This document shows positions 24,907 through 33,710 of a stretch of DNA of 64,000 bases, in pieces; within the stretch, counting starts at the first letter, position 1, and each line of letters opens with the position of its first letter. A program made the position numbers and the translations under genes. Source of the stretch: Leisingera sp. ANG-M1 (GTDB lineage Bacteria; Pseudomonadota; Alphaproteobacteria; Rhodobacterales; Rhodobacteraceae); contig NZ_JWLC01000006.1 in the NCBI RefSeq assembly GCF_000813745.1, forward strand, positions 248,001 to 312,000, given 5' to 3'. The notes beneath the pieces are model-generated. The model was not told the DNA's origin and searched no databases. It saw only the letters and a program-made list of their open reading frames with translations.

Positions 24907-25542
24907 ATGGCACATGTGGATTGGTATATCGAAGGCCGCAGCTTCGGGAACTGCAACTGCAACTACGGCTGCCCCTGCCAGTTCGAGGATCTGCCCACCC
25001 ACGGAAACTGCACCGGGTTCGAGGTGATCCACATCGACAAGGGGCATTTCGGCGCGACCGATCTGGCAGGCACCCGCGCCGCCCTGCTCTATGCCTGGCC
25101 CGGCCCTATCTTCGAAGGCAAGGGCGCGCTGCAGGCAATCATCGACGACCGCGCCACGCAGGCCCAGCGCGATGCCCTGGTCACCGTGATGCTTGGCGGC
25201 GAGACCGACGAGGAGGCCACCCACTGGTGGGTGTTCCGCGCCATGTGCGACACTGTGCACGAAACGCTGGTCAAGCGGATCGACTACGAAGCCAGCATCG
25301 AAAACCGCACCGCCAAGCTGGATATCGAAGGGCTCGTCACCTCCACCGGCCGCCCGATCCAGGCCCCGCACGGCGGCGGCGAACACCGGGTCCGCATCGA
25401 TATCCCCGGCGGGATCGAGTTCACGCTGGCCGAGATCGGCAGTGCCTCTACCAAATCCAATGCAGCAATCAAGCTGGACCTGGACGACAGCTATGGCCAA
25501 TGGGCCATCATCCGCCACGGCCCGCACGGGATCGCCGCCTGA
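24907..25542 (+). CDS. DUF1326 domain protein
   Basis: 211 residues of the DUF1326 family. The N-terminal GRSFGNCNCNYGCPCQF is its Cys-rich signature, followed by a second conserved part (EYTLAEIGSAS-like, here EFTLAEIGSASTKSN). Function is not established; the Cys cluster suggests metal binding. In many genomes this gene stands next to a DUF2182 integral membrane protein, but none is visible here. GGAGG is seven bases upstream of the ATG. It follows the PACE gene by 86 bases. Confidence 0.87.
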   Translation: MAHVDWYIEGRSFGNCNCNYGCPCQFEDLPTHGNCTGFEVIHIDKGHFGATDLAGTRAALLYAWPGPIFEGKGALQAIIDDRATQAQRDALVTVMLGGETDEEATHWWVFRAMCDTVHETLVKRIDYEASIENRTAKLDIEGLVTSTGRPIQAPHGGGEHRVRIDIPGGIEFTLAEIGSASTKSNAAIKLDLDDSYGQWAIIRHGPHGIAA

Positions 25543-25610
25543 AGCTGCGCCGCAATCCTTCGCCCTTGAGGATCAAAGATCCGCATCACGGGTGACGCCC
25601 TGCAGTCAAT

Positions 25611-25640
25611 TAAAAACCGCCGCCTGTCCGGGCGGCGGTT
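25611..25640 (-). terminator. intrinsic terminator of the lipoprotein gene
   Basis: Perfect 10-bp stem AACCGCCGCC/GGCGGCGGTT with a six-base loop, followed on the minus strand by TTTTTAATTG. It lies 30 bases after the stop of the minus-strand lipoprotein gene and also faces the end of the DUF1326 gene. Confidence 0.85.
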
Positions 25641-25669
25641 CCTTCATCCGGCAGCGGCGCAGGCCAGCA

Positions 25670-26053
25670 TCAATTGGTAAGCTTCACCGCGGTGCCGGTG
25701 GCACTCCGGCAGCCCCAGCTGAGCGCGCAGACACCAACTTCACCGATCTCCGTATTGATGACCGCGTCGGCCCCCAGCTTCGCAGCTTCGATCCGCAGCT
25801 TCTGTTCCGCCTGAGCAACTGTCGGCGCCGGGTGGAAAGCAGTTGCCTTGCCCACCGAAGTTTTCACAGCGCCAAGAACCTGGAAGCTGCCGCCGTTGAT
25901 GGTTGCACCGCGTTCAAGGGTGATCTGGTCAACCGGGGTCGCCGCGGTCTGCGCAGCCGCTTGCGCCTGCTTGTCCAGCTGCGCCGGATAGCTGAATTCA
26001 TCGGCGCACGCGGCCAGCGCCAGAACTGGCAGGATAAGGAGTGCTTTTTTCAT
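25670..26053 (-). CDS. small lipoprotein, putative
   Basis: 127 residues with a lipoprotein signal peptide, MKKALLILPVLALAACADE, and lipobox LAAC. The mature part contains LRIEAAKLGADAVINTEIGE, a pattern seen in YbjQ/DUF4156-like surface lipoproteins, and ends with a two-Cys loop (VCALSWGCRSATG) that could form a disulfide. GGAG lies about seven bases before the ATG; the open frame continues upstream but is not coding-like. It would be anchored in the outer membrane facing the periplasm; role unknown. Confidence 0.78.
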   Translation of the reverse strand: MKKALLILPVLALAACADEFSYPAQLDKQAQAAAQTAATPVDQITLERGATINGGSFQVLGAVKTSVGKATAFHPAPTVAQAEQKLRIEAAKLGADAVINTEIGEVGVCALSWGCRSATGTAVKLTN

Positions 26054-26208
26054 GAAGGTTCTCCGCAGTAACGTGTTGATCAGGCCCGTGCTCACAGAAG
26101 GCCTCTGGAAGGTCGTAGGGGTGGCCACGGCCACAGCACAACATTCAGGTAAGCCCGCCACATGCTCAGACCGCAAAAGTTGCACAAAAGCAACGAACTT
26201 GCAGCGCG

Positions 26209-26976
26209 TCAGACCAGCCGCTGCATCATCCCCTGCAGCGACTGGCGGCTGGCGTAGCCAAGCCTTTGCGCCACCCGGCCCAAAGCCTCTCCCCGGGCCA
26301 CGGCCCGCAGCGCGATCTGGCAGCGCAGCCGGTCCCGCCAGCCGCCGAAGCTCAGGCCGGTTTCCTGCAGAAACCTGCGGGTAAAGCTGCGCCGGCTCAT
26401 CCCGGCCAGCGCCGCCCAGTAGTCCAGCGTCTGGCAGCCGCCGGGATCCGCCATCAGCGCATCGCAAACCCGCCGCAGCCGGGCATCCGCCGGGTAGGGA
26501 AGTGCCAGCGGCGACTTTGGCGCCGCGCCCAGCTCAATCAGGATCAGCTGGCTCAGATGATGCGCCCGCGGCGGCAGCGGCCAAGGGTTGTTCATACCGC
26601 AGAGCGCCGCGATCAGCCCCGCCAGCAGCGGCTCCACGGTGACCGCCCGGCACTCCGCCATTGCTGCGGCCCCAGGCTCGCCCGGGTGAACATACAGCGA
26701 CTGCAGCTGCACCTCTCCCGCCATCCGGATCTCATGCGCCATCCCCGCCGGCACGATCAGCCCGGACCCTGCAGGCACCGCCCAGCTGGTGCCGTCCGCC
26801 TCTGCCATCATCAGCCCTGCCACTGCATAGACCAGCTGGTGGCGCGGATGATCGTGCCAGGCCGAGACATAGCCATCCCGATAGGTCCGCGCATAGGACA
26901 CCACCCCATGCGGCAGCTTTTGCACCGCATCAGACGAGGTTTCCCTGCGCCGCCGGAGATCCGCAGTTTGGCCCAT
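26209..26976 (-). CDS. AraC-family regulator with cupin sensor domain
   Basis: 255 residues. The N-terminal half is an AraC-type cupin (VSYARTYRDGYVSAWHDHPR, HQLVYAVAGLMM, GLIVPAGMAHEIRM) and the C-terminal half a double helix-turn-helix (YWAALAGMSRRSFTRRFLQE, RVAQRLGYASRQSLQGMMQR). Start is uncertain: ATG 26976 has CAGG nearby, and an ATG at 26997 would add seven residues. It is divergent from the flavoprotein gene at 27043 with only 66 bp between, so it probably regulates that gene. Confidence 0.88.
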   Translation of the reverse strand: MGQTADLRRRRETSSDAVQKLPHGVVSYARTYRDGYVSAWHDHPRHQLVYAVAGLMMAEADGTSWAVPAGSGLIVPAGMAHEIRMAGEVQLQSLYVHPGEPGAAAMAECRAVTVEPLLAGLIAALCGMNNPWPLPPRAHHLSQLILIELGAAPKSPLALPYPADARLRRVCDALMADPGGCQTLDYWAALAGMSRRSFTRRFLQETGLSFGGWRDRLRCQIALRAVARGEALGRVAQRLGYASRQSLQGMMQRLV

Positions 26977-27042
26977 TTGCCTGAAAACTGGCCCCATTGC
27001 CACGAAAGGGCAAGCTAAAACGCAACCCATAGGAGGCAGCCC

Positions 27043-27645
27043 ATGCAGATACTCACCAGCACCGACGCGCTTGAAGAAATCTACGGCTCCCCGGTGCCGC
27101 AGTCGCTGACCAAGGTCACGTCCCATCTGACGCCGCTTTACCGCAGCTGGATCGGCGCGGCGCGGTTTCTGGTCCTCTCCACCATTGGCCCCGAGGGCAC
27201 CGACGCCAGCCCGCGCGGCGATGACGGCCCGGTGGTGCATGTGGCGGACGACAAGACCCTGTGGCTGCCCGACTGGCGCGGCAACAACCGCATCGACAGC
27301 TTGCGCAACATCGTCCGCGATCCGCGCGTCAGCCTGATGTTCATGGTGCCCGGCTGCAACAACGTAGTGCGGGTGAACGGCACCGCCGTCCTGACCGCGG
27401 ACGAGAGCCTGCGCACCCAGTTCGCCCGCAAGTCCCTGCTGCCCGCTACCGTCGCGGTGATCACAGTGGAGGAACTTTACTTCCAATGCGCCAAGGCGCT
27501 GATGCGCTCCCGCCTGTGGGACCCGGCAGCCGAACGCCCCGCCGTCCCCACCGCGGGCCAGTTCCTGAAGGAGCAGGAAGAGAGTTTCGAGGCAGAGGCC
27601 TATGACGCGGGATACGCGGAATACGCCAAATCGCGGATGTGGTGA
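27043..27645 (+). CDS. MSMEG_1061-type FMN-binding PPOX protein
   Basis: 200 residues of the pyridoxamine-5'-phosphate-oxidase-like split-barrel superfamily. FLVLSTIGPEGTDASPRGDD, LWLPDWRGNNRIDSLRNIV and GTAVLTADESLRTQF are characteristic of the MSMEG_1061 FMN-dependent subgroup. Such proteins bind FMN or F420 and are thought to reduce small molecules; no substrate is known to me. AGGAGG lies six bases before the ATG. It is divergent from the AraC regulator. Confidence 0.87.
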   Translation: MQILTSTDALEEIYGSPVPQSLTKVTSHLTPLYRSWIGAARFLVLSTIGPEGTDASPRGDDGPVVHVADDKTLWLPDWRGNNRIDSLRNIVRDPRVSLMFMVPGCNNVVRVNGTAVLTADESLRTQFARKSLLPATVAVITVEELYFQCAKALMRSRLWDPAAERPAVPTAGQFLKEQEESFEAEAYDAGYAEYAKSRMW

Positions 27646-27716
27646 CCGAAAGCGGCGTGTCTACCGCCGCTGGCTGAAATTCGCTTCAGCTTCAGCATCA
27701 AAACCCGGGGAACAAC

Positions 27717-29441
27717 TCAGAAAATGAAATCACCTTTACTCAGGTCGTCGGCAGTAACTCCATTGAGCGTCAGTGAATTGCCATTCAGATCGGCAATCAC
27801 AAGGTTACCGGCCACCTCACTGATATGATTGTTCTTCAGATCACGAAAGCCCGAGATTGTATCAACTGAGCTAAGGTCGATTTTTTCAAACCTGCTGGCA
27901 GCATTGAAATCCGTCAGAACGTCGTCACCCTTTGAAAAAACAAAAACGTCATGGCCGCCGCCGCCAGTCAGAAAATCACTGCCTCTGCTGCCATCCAATG
28001 TGTCCTGACCCCGGCCTCCAAACAATTTGTCTTTGCCGCCCCCCCCTTTCAACCGGTCGTTTCCTTGACCGCCGCTAAGGGAGTCAGAGCCAAGTGAGCC
28101 TACCAGAGTGTCCTGGCCCGTGTGGCCGTAAAGCTTATCAGAACCGCCCCCGCCCAATAGCCTGTCATCACCGCCCATTCCGCCAAGCCAATCGGCCCCG
28201 CCTTTGCCCTTAATCGTATCATCAGCGGCACCGCCGTCGAGGCGTTCGCTCAATCGCGTTCCAACTAGGATCTCGCCCCCCAAAGCAGAACCAGTTTCAA
28301 AAATTCGCCCGATAACATCGTCTGTGGCCCCCGGAAATTCCGCTTGCGTCCAGACAAAGGCAAGACCGCCATCTGAAAGCGCCGCAACACCTGGGCTGCG
28401 CTGGTCGCCGGCGGAGGTCGAATTCACTTGAAACTCATCACCTACAGCTTCGCCCAACGCGTCATACTGCTGAGCAAAAATTCCGTAATGGTCACCATCC
28501 TGCTCATCCGAATGCCAGGTTATGACAAAGCCGCCATCCGACAAACCTGTGACAGAAACGCTGGCTTGCAATCCCGCGCTATGGCTGTTGACTTGAAATT
28601 CCTGCCCGGCGCTTTCTCCGGAAGCATCGTACCTCTGAGCAAAGATGCCTATTGAACTTCCATCCTGATCATTCGATTCCCAGGCGACAATGAACCCACC
28701 ATCAGAAAGGCCTGCAACCGAGGGCTTCTGCTGGTTGTGTTCCGTGTGGGTATTTACTTGGAATTCATCACCGGATTTTCGTCCTGAAGAATCAAAAACC
28801 TGCCCGTAAACACCCCCTCTGTGCCCGTCCTGAGCATATGAGGTCCACGTCACAACAAAACCGCCCCCCTCAAGCTGAGCCGTGGAAGAGCCCGTCTGTG
28901 TGCCGGCAACTGTCGAATTGATAAGGAATTCGGCTCCAGCCCTGACGCCATCGGAGTCATAATATTGACCAAATATGCCGTCACCGCCGCCATCAGGCCC
29001 TTCGAATGTCAGCAAAAAGCTTCCATCCGCAAGCGCGACGCCAGCATCTCCACCATGCAGCAAACGGACTTGATCCCCTACCGGATCACCGGACGCGCCG
29101 TAGCGCTGCCCATACTGGCCATCTGTGCCATCATTTCCCCCGAATGTCCGCCAAATAACCCAGAAATCACCATCGCTTAGTGCGATAACGCTTGGTGCAA
29201 GCTGGTGCCCCTGTGTGCTGGTGTTCACCTGAAATTCGGTGCCTGCCTTTACACCAGCCGAGTCATATCGCTGCGCAAAAATGCCGTAGCCGGAACCATC
29301 CTGATTGAACGAAGACCACGTGACGACAAACCCGCCATCAGCCAAGGCTGTAACAAAGGGTTCCCACTGCATATCTGGTGAAGGCGAATTTACTAAGAAA
29401 TCATTCCCCTTCGCGGCGGGGCTGGATTGCTGACCAGACAT
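27717..29441 (-). CDS. RTX calcium-binding repeat protein, probable type I secretion substrate
   Basis: 574 residues. Residues about 14-380 are seven tandem units of roughly 50 residues with the consensus L-S-D-G-G-F-V-V-x-W-x-S then GIFAQRYD and GxEFQVN. Residues about 400-500 carry glycine-rich nonapeptides (GGAADDTIKGKGGADWLGG, GGDDRLLGGGGSDKLYG, GQDTLDGSRGSDFLTGG) that bind Ca2+ as parallel beta rolls. The protein lacks a signal peptide and ends in DFIF, fitting ABC-dependent type I secretion. No HlyB/HlyD genes are in the window. The gene is AT-richer than its neighbours. Adhesin or surface role is possible. Confidence 0.88.
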   Translation of the reverse strand: MSGQQSSPAAKGNDFLVNSPSPDMQWEPFVTALADGGFVVTWSSFNQDGSGYGIFAQRYDSAGVKAGTEFQVNTSTQGHQLAPSVIALSDGDFWVIWRTFGGNDGTDGQYGQRYGASGDPVGDQVRLLHGGDAGVALADGSFLLTFEGPDGGGDGIFGQYYDSDGVRAGAEFLINSTVAGTQTGSSTAQLEGGGFVVTWTSYAQDGHRGGVYGQVFDSSGRKSGDEFQVNTHTEHNQQKPSVAGLSDGGFIVAWESNDQDGSSIGIFAQRYDASGESAGQEFQVNSHSAGLQASVSVTGLSDGGFVITWHSDEQDGDHYGIFAQQYDALGEAVGDEFQVNSTSAGDQRSPGVAALSDGGLAFVWTQAEFPGATDDVIGRIFETGSALGGEILVGTRLSERLDGGAADDTIKGKGGADWLGGMGGDDRLLGGGGSDKLYGHTGQDTLVGSLGSDSLSGGQGNDRLKGGGGKDKLFGGRGQDTLDGSRGSDFLTGGGGHDVFVFSKGDDVLTDFNAASRFEKIDLSSVDTISGFRDLKNNHISEVAGNLVIADLNGNSLTLNGVTADDLSKGDFIF

Positions 29442-29558
29442 GAAGAAACACCTGAAAATTATCTTTATGGCTCATCGATAGGTGGATTCCAAAAAAATGC
29501 AAGCCAATCAAACAATCACCCCCATGTGGGCTGAGTGCCAGGAAGTTTCGCTCTCAAA

Positions 29559-29593
29559 AACTGAAAAAGGCCGCTCCTGCTGGAGCGGCCTTT
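29559..29593 (-). terminator. intrinsic terminator of rplT
   Basis: Perfect 12-bp stem AAAGGCCGCTCC/GGAGCGGCCTTT with a four-base loop, followed on the minus strand by TTCAGTTTTTGAG. It lies 23 bases after the rplT stop. Confidence 0.9.
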
Positions 29594-29616
29594 CATGATT
29601 TCCGGAACCTGCGGGC

Positions 29617-29982
29617 TTAGGCTGCCAGCGCGTCCTGTGCCTGGCGGACGATCGCGCCGAATGCTTCGGGCTCGTGCACGGCCAGGTCGGCCAGAACCTT
29701 ACGATCCACTTCGATGCCGGCCAGGTTCAGGCCGTTGATGAAGCGGGAGTAGGTCAGTGCTTCGTCGTGCGAACGGACAGCAGCGTTGATACGCTGGATC
29801 CACAGCGCGCGGAAGTTGCGCTTGCGGTTCTTGCGGTCGCGGGTTGCGTACTGGTTGGCCTTGTCGACGGCCTGACGGGCAACCTTGAAGGTGTTCTTGC
29901 GGCGGCCGTAGTAACCTTTGGCTGCCTTGATGACCTTCTTGTGACGGGCGTGAGTTGTGGTACCACCTTTAACGCGGGACAT
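29617..29982 (-). CDS. rplT: 50S ribosomal protein L20
   Basis: 121 residues, full length. [38 protein letters not shown] and [19 protein letters not shown] are universal L20 sequences. L20 binds 23S rRNA and is needed early in 50S assembly. It is 15 bases downstream of rpmI in the conserved rpmI-rplT pair. infC, often first in this operon, is not in the adjacent upstream region. Confidence 0.98.
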   Translation of the reverse strand: MSRVKGGTTTHARHKKVIKAAKGYYGRRKNTFKVARQAVDKANQYATRDRKNRKRNFRALWIQRINAAVRSHDEALTYSRFINGLNLAGIEVDRKVLADLAVHEPEAFGAIVRQAQDALAA

Positions 29983-29997
29983 ATCTCAGATCTCCTC

Positions 29998-30198
29998 TTA
30001 GCGGTCGTAGGGCATGAAGCCCTTGACGATCTTTGCGTCCGGTGCGGACAGGGTGGTGGTGCCGCGGGCGTCGCGGATGAATTTCTTGTGGCGTTTGATC
30101 ATGCCGTGGCGCTTGCCGGCCTGACCTGCGATGACCTTGCCAGTTGCGGTCACCTTAAAGCGCTTCTTGGCGCTCGACTTTGTCTTCATCTTGGGCAT
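29998..30198 (-). CDS. rpmI: 50S ribosomal protein L35
   Basis: 66 residues: [40 protein letters not shown], and the terminal [10 protein letters not shown] are typical of L35. The ATG at 30198 has AAGGAG upstream; the frame is open a little further but that part is not conserved. First gene of the rpmI-rplT pair. Confidence 0.98.
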   Translation of the reverse strand: MPKMKTKSSAKKRFKVTATGKVIAGQAGKRHGMIKRHKKFIRDARGTTTLSAPDAKIVKGFMPYDR

Positions 30199-30314
30199 TT
30201 CCGTCTCCTTCAATGCGGGTTCGCTAGACGCGCGACTCGGCATGCCTCGATGGCCGGCCGCACGGAACAGAGCTGCCCTTTACGCAATGCTTGGGAGATG
30301 AGCAAGCGGATTCG

Positions 30315-30536
30315 CTACAGAAGCCGCCCGACAACCCGGAAAAACGCATCCGGGATCTCGCCCATCGTGTAGCCGCCCGGTTTGGCGATCACCGCATAGG
30401 TGACCAGGCCGATGGCAATCAGCACCGTCAGAATCGACGCCCGCGGCGGCCGCCGCTCGCTCAGCGCCGACAGGATCGACGGAACCGTGAAGCAGGCAAT
30501 CACCAGCCCCAGGATCAGCGCGAGATCCGTATCCAT
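30315..30536 (-). CDS. small conserved membrane protein
   Basis: 73 residues with two predicted membrane helices (ALILGLVIACFTVPSILSAL and ILTVLIAIGLVTYAVIA) linked by a basic loop (SERRPPRAS), and a short C-terminal tail. No enzymatic motif. A small gene of this type sits between pyk and rpmI here; I recall similar short membrane proteins in related genomes but cannot confirm by search. Function unknown. Confidence 0.75.
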   Translation of the reverse strand: MDTDLALILGLVIACFTVPSILSALSERRPPRASILTVLIAIGLVTYAVIAKPGGYTMGEIPDAFFRVVGRLL

Positions 30537-30652
30537 ACTCTTACCTCACACACTTGTGAGATCAGGGTAAGCCGGGCCGCCCCCGCAAATCAATCGCTCA
30601 TCCCCGGTGCAGCAGGCGGACTGGCAAAGAGCTGCCCGCCGCCTGCCCCGGA

Positions 30653-32098
30653 TTACTCAGGATCGGTGCTGTAGATCAGCCGCTCGTCGCAAGGCGCGAT
30701 GCGCAGAATGTTGGTGGTGCCCGGCACGTTGAAGGGCACCCCTGCGGTGACCACGATCTGGTCGGTGTCCTCGGCGTAGCCGCCGGAGCGGGCGGCGCGG
30801 GCGGCGCTTACCACCGCGCCTTTGAAGCGGGTCAGCATCGGCGTCATCACGCATTTGCAGCCCCAGCTGAGGCACAGCCGCCGCGCCGTCGCCTCCACCG
30901 CGGTCAGCGCGATGATCGGCACCCCTGGCCGCTCGCGCGCAGTCAAAAGCGCGGTGGTGCCGGACTGGGTAAAACAGCAGATCGCCTTGATCTCGGTCTT
31001 CTCGGCAATCTCCCGCGCCGCCGCCACGATGCCGTCGGCCACGGTGGTGCCCTTGGCCGAACGCGAGGCGGTGATGATCTGGGTATAGGTCGGGTCGGCC
31101 TCCACTTCGGTGGCCACCCGGTCCATGGTTTCCACCGCCTGCACCGGATACTGGCCGGCCGCGCTCTCGGCGCTCAGCATGATGGCATCGGTGCCCTCGT
31201 AGATGGCGGTGGCCACATCCGAGACCTCGGCCCGGGTCGGCATCGGGCTTTCGATCATGCTCTCCAGCATCTGGGTTGCCACGATCACCGGCTTGGCCGC
31301 GGCGCGGCACTTGCGCACCAGCCGTTTTTGGATCGGCGGCACCGCTGCCACCGGCAGTTCCACCCCTAGATCGCCGCGCGCCACCATGATGCCGTCCGAG
31401 GCATCCAGGATCGCGGCAAAATCCTCCACCGCCTGCGGCTTCTCGATCTTCGACAGCACCGCGGCGCGGCCATCGGCCAGCGCGCGGGCCTCAAACACAT
31501 CCTTGGCCCGCTGCACGAAAGACAGCGCCAGCCAGTCGACCCCCAGGGAACAGACAAACTCCAGATCCGCCCGGTCCTTCTCGGACAGCGCCGCCAGCGG
31601 CAGCACCACATCGGGCACATTCACCCCCTTGCGGTTCGAAATCGTGCCGCCGGTCTCCACCGTGCAGTCGGCAAAATCCTCGCCGCACTCCTCCACCACC
31701 AGGCGGATCTTGCCGTCATTGACCAGCAGATGCGCCCCCGGCTCCAGCGCCTGGAAAATCTCCGGATGCGGCAGGCACACACGGGACACATCGCCCTCTG
31801 CCTCATCCAGATCGAGACGGAACTTGGCGCCTTCCTCCAGCTCTTCCTCGCCGTTGGCAAAAACGCCCACCCGCAGTTTCGGCCCCTGCAGGTCCGCCAG
31901 AATGGCAATCGGACTGTCCAGGTCCTGTTCCACCTGACGGATGATCTTATGCTTTTCGGCAATCTCCGGGTGGCTGCCGTGCGACATGTTCAGACGGAAC
32001 ACATCAGCACCGGCCTCATGCAGGGCGCGGATGGTCTCATAGGTCTCGGAAGCCGGCCCCAAAGTGGCGACAATCTTCACATTGCGCGAACGTTTCAT
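30653..32098 (-). CDS. pyk: pyruvate kinase
   Basis: 481 residues, full length. KIVATLGPASETYETIRALH and FRLNMSHGSH form the N-terminal barrel; ILSKIEKPQAVEDFAAIL holds the catalytic Lys and MVARGDLGVELP binds metal and phosphoenolpyruvate. MLESMIESPMPTRAEVSDVA is the family signature and the last 130 residues are the C-terminal domain. It makes pyruvate and ATP from phosphoenolpyruvate and ADP at the end of glycolysis. It is divergent from the N-formylglutamate amidohydrolase gene. Confidence 0.97.
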   Translation of the reverse strand: MKRSRNVKIVATLGPASETYETIRALHEAGADVFRLNMSHGSHPEIAEKHKIIRQVEQDLDSPIAILADLQGPKLRVGVFANGEEELEEGAKFRLDLDEAEGDVSRVCLPHPEIFQALEPGAHLLVNDGKIRLVVEECGEDFADCTVETGGTISNRKGVNVPDVVLPLAALSEKDRADLEFVCSLGVDWLALSFVQRAKDVFEARALADGRAAVLSKIEKPQAVEDFAAILDASDGIMVARGDLGVELPVAAVPPIQKRLVRKCRAAAKPVIVATQMLESMIESPMPTRAEVSDVATAIYEGTDAIMLSAESAAGQYPVQAVETMDRVATEVEADPTYTQIITASRSAKGTTVADGIVAAAREIAEKTEIKAICCFTQSGTTALLTARERPGVPIIALTAVEATARRLCLSWGCKCVMTPMLTRFKGAVVSAARAARSGGYAEDTDQIVVTAGVPFNVPGTTNILRIAPCDERLIYSTDPE

Positions 32099-32218
32099 TG
32101 GGGGTCTCTCCTCCGGCCCGAATTTCTGTTACCGCAAACAGCGCTTGAGGTGCTTATCCCCCAATTCCCATTCTGCCGCAACTCCCGTAAACAGCTTGCG
32201 GCAAAACATATCAGGCTC

Positions 32219-32956
32219 ATGACATACACACCCTTTTTTGTTCACGGCGAAGACCGTCCCGCCCGCTGGCTGATTACCTGCGACCACGCAACCAACCACG
32301 TGCCGGAATTTGCCGGCGGCGGTGACCTCGGCCTCCCGCGCGAGGACATGGAGCGCCACATCGCCTATGACGTTGGCGCCTATGAAGTATCTAAGCTGCT
32401 CGGCGAAATGCTGGACGCGCCGGTGGTGGCCTCCAATTTCTCCCGTCTGGTGATCGACCCCAACCGCGGCGAGGACGACCCGACACTGCTGATGAAGCTC
32501 TATGACGGCACCATCATCCCCGCCAACCGCCACGCGGGCGAGGCAGAGCTGAAGGAGCGGCTGGAGGCCTGCTACCGCCCCTACCACCGGGCGCTGGCAC
32601 GGCTGGCAGAACGCCCCCGCACGGTGATCATCTCGGTCCACAGCTTCACCCGCCAGCTGCGCGGGCGGCCGCCCCGGCCCTGGGAGATCGGCATCCTGTT
32701 CCCCGAGGGCGAGCGTTTCTCGCCTTTTGTGATTGAGGAACTGAACCGCCCCGGCGATCTGTGTGTCGGCGTCAATGAGCCCTATACCGGCTACCTGCCC
32801 GGCGACGCGATTGAGACCCACGCCACCAAGCCCGGCCGCCCCAACACCCTGATCGAATTCCGCAATGACCTGATTGCCGAACATAAAGGGCAGCATGAAT
32901 GGGCCGAACGGCTGGCCCGAGTTTTGCCAAAGGCGCTGGAAGCCTCTGGCCTCTAA
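32219..32956 (+). CDS. N-formylglutamate amidohydrolase family protein
   Basis: 245 residues. WLITCDHATNHVPEFAGG is the metal-site start (CDHA...N-x-P), then AYDVGAYEVSKLL, VASNFSRLVIDPNR, VISVHSFTR and NTLIEFRNDLIA, the conserved set of the FGase family. Members hydrolyse N-formyl-L-glutamate to formate and glutamate in histidine breakdown, but no other hut gene is here, so another N-acyl amide may be the substrate. The ATG at 32219 gives MTYTPFF; the longer open frame overlaps pyk antisense and is spurious. Confidence 0.85.
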   Translation: MTYTPFFVHGEDRPARWLITCDHATNHVPEFAGGGDLGLPREDMERHIAYDVGAYEVSKLLGEMLDAPVVASNFSRLVIDPNRGEDDPTLLMKLYDGTIIPANRHAGEAELKERLEACYRPYHRALARLAERPRTVIISVHSFTRQLRGRPPRPWEIGILFPEGERFSPFVIEELNRPGDLCVGVNEPYTGYLPGDAIETHATKPGRPNTLIEFRNDLIAEHKGQHEWAERLARVLPKALEASGL

Positions 32957-33073
32957 AACCGCTTGCACCTGCCGTTTCCCGCATCGGGGAACGGCAGCCA
33001 GATGTTGCAGACCCGGTGCAGCATCCCCATATCTGTAACGGAAACGCGGGACAGATACGGGAAAGGAGCCGCC

Positions 33074-33313
33074 ATGGCCCAGGAAACCCTCACCGCTTTT
33101 TTCGGCTGGCTGACCCTCTTGCACATCGGCCTGTTCACCCTCTCCGCCATCCTGGTGCTGGCAATGCAGGACTGGGTGGCCCGGCTGCACGGGCGCATAT
33201 TCGGGCTGGCCCCCGCTGATGTCAGCCTCACCGTCTACCGCTGGCTCGGGACTTACAAGATTGTGATCTTTGCCACCGCGCTGGGGCCGTGGCTGGCATT
33301 GAAGCTGATCTGA
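33074..33313 (+). CDS. DUF6868 family small membrane protein
   Basis: 79 residues with two membrane helices (FFGWLTLLHIGLFTLSAILV and KIVIFATALGPWLALKLI) and the connecting segment DWVARLHGRIFGLAPADVSL typical of DUF6868. AAAGGAG lies six bases before the ATG at 33074. Function unknown. Upstream is the amidohydrolase gene, downstream the DUF1244 gene, all on the plus strand. Confidence 0.78.
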   Translation: MAQETLTAFFGWLTLLHIGLFTLSAILVLAMQDWVARLHGRIFGLAPADVSLTVYRWLGTYKIVIFATALGPWLALKLI

Positions 33314-33395
33314 TCCGTCATCTGCCCCCATTGCCCGCCCCTGCCCCGGCTGCTAGGCCTGTGCCAACGCGCCAACTCACACTGGAGAGCCAGCG

Positions 33396-33710
33396 ATGGA
33401 CAAGCAAACCGAGATCGAAATCCAGGCCGCCGCCTTCCGCCGCCTGCAAAAGCACCTGATGGAAGACCGCACCGACGTGCAGAACATCGACCTGATGAAC
33501 ATGGCCGGCTTCTGCCGCAACTGCCTGGCGCGCTGGTATCAGGAGGCCGCCAACGAGCGCGGCATCGAAATGGACAAGAACGCGGCCCGCGAGGCCTATT
33601 ACGGCATGACCATGGCCGAGTGGAAAGCCAACTATCAGACCGAGGCCAGCGCCGAGAAACAGGCCGCCTTCGAGGTAGCGTTCAAAGAGAACGTCACGGA
33701 CAAGCAGTAG
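33396..33710 (+). CDS. DUF1244 domain protein
   Basis: 104 residues that match DUF1244 over most of the length: AAFRRLQKHLMEDRTDVQNI, DLMNMAGFCRNCLARWYQEA and EAYYGMTMAEWKANYQ. The family is all-helical, widespread in proteobacteria and of unknown role; the FCRNC pair of cysteines is conserved. Its 3' end overlaps the convergent DMT-transporter gene by 17 bases. Confidence 0.9.
   Translation: MDKQTEIEIQAAAFRRLQKHLMEDRTDVQNIDLMNMAGFCRNCLARWYQEAANERGIEMDKNAAREAYYGMTMAEWKANYQTEASAEKQAAFEVAFKENVTDKQ

Noticed and set aside
25670-26467. Long form (265 residues) of the small lipoprotein
   Set aside because: The extension overlaps the AraC gene and hides a perfect lipoprotein signal peptide that begins at 26053.
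26209-27486. Long form (425 residues) of the AraC regulator
   Set aside because: The extra N-terminal part is antisense to the flavoprotein gene at 27043.
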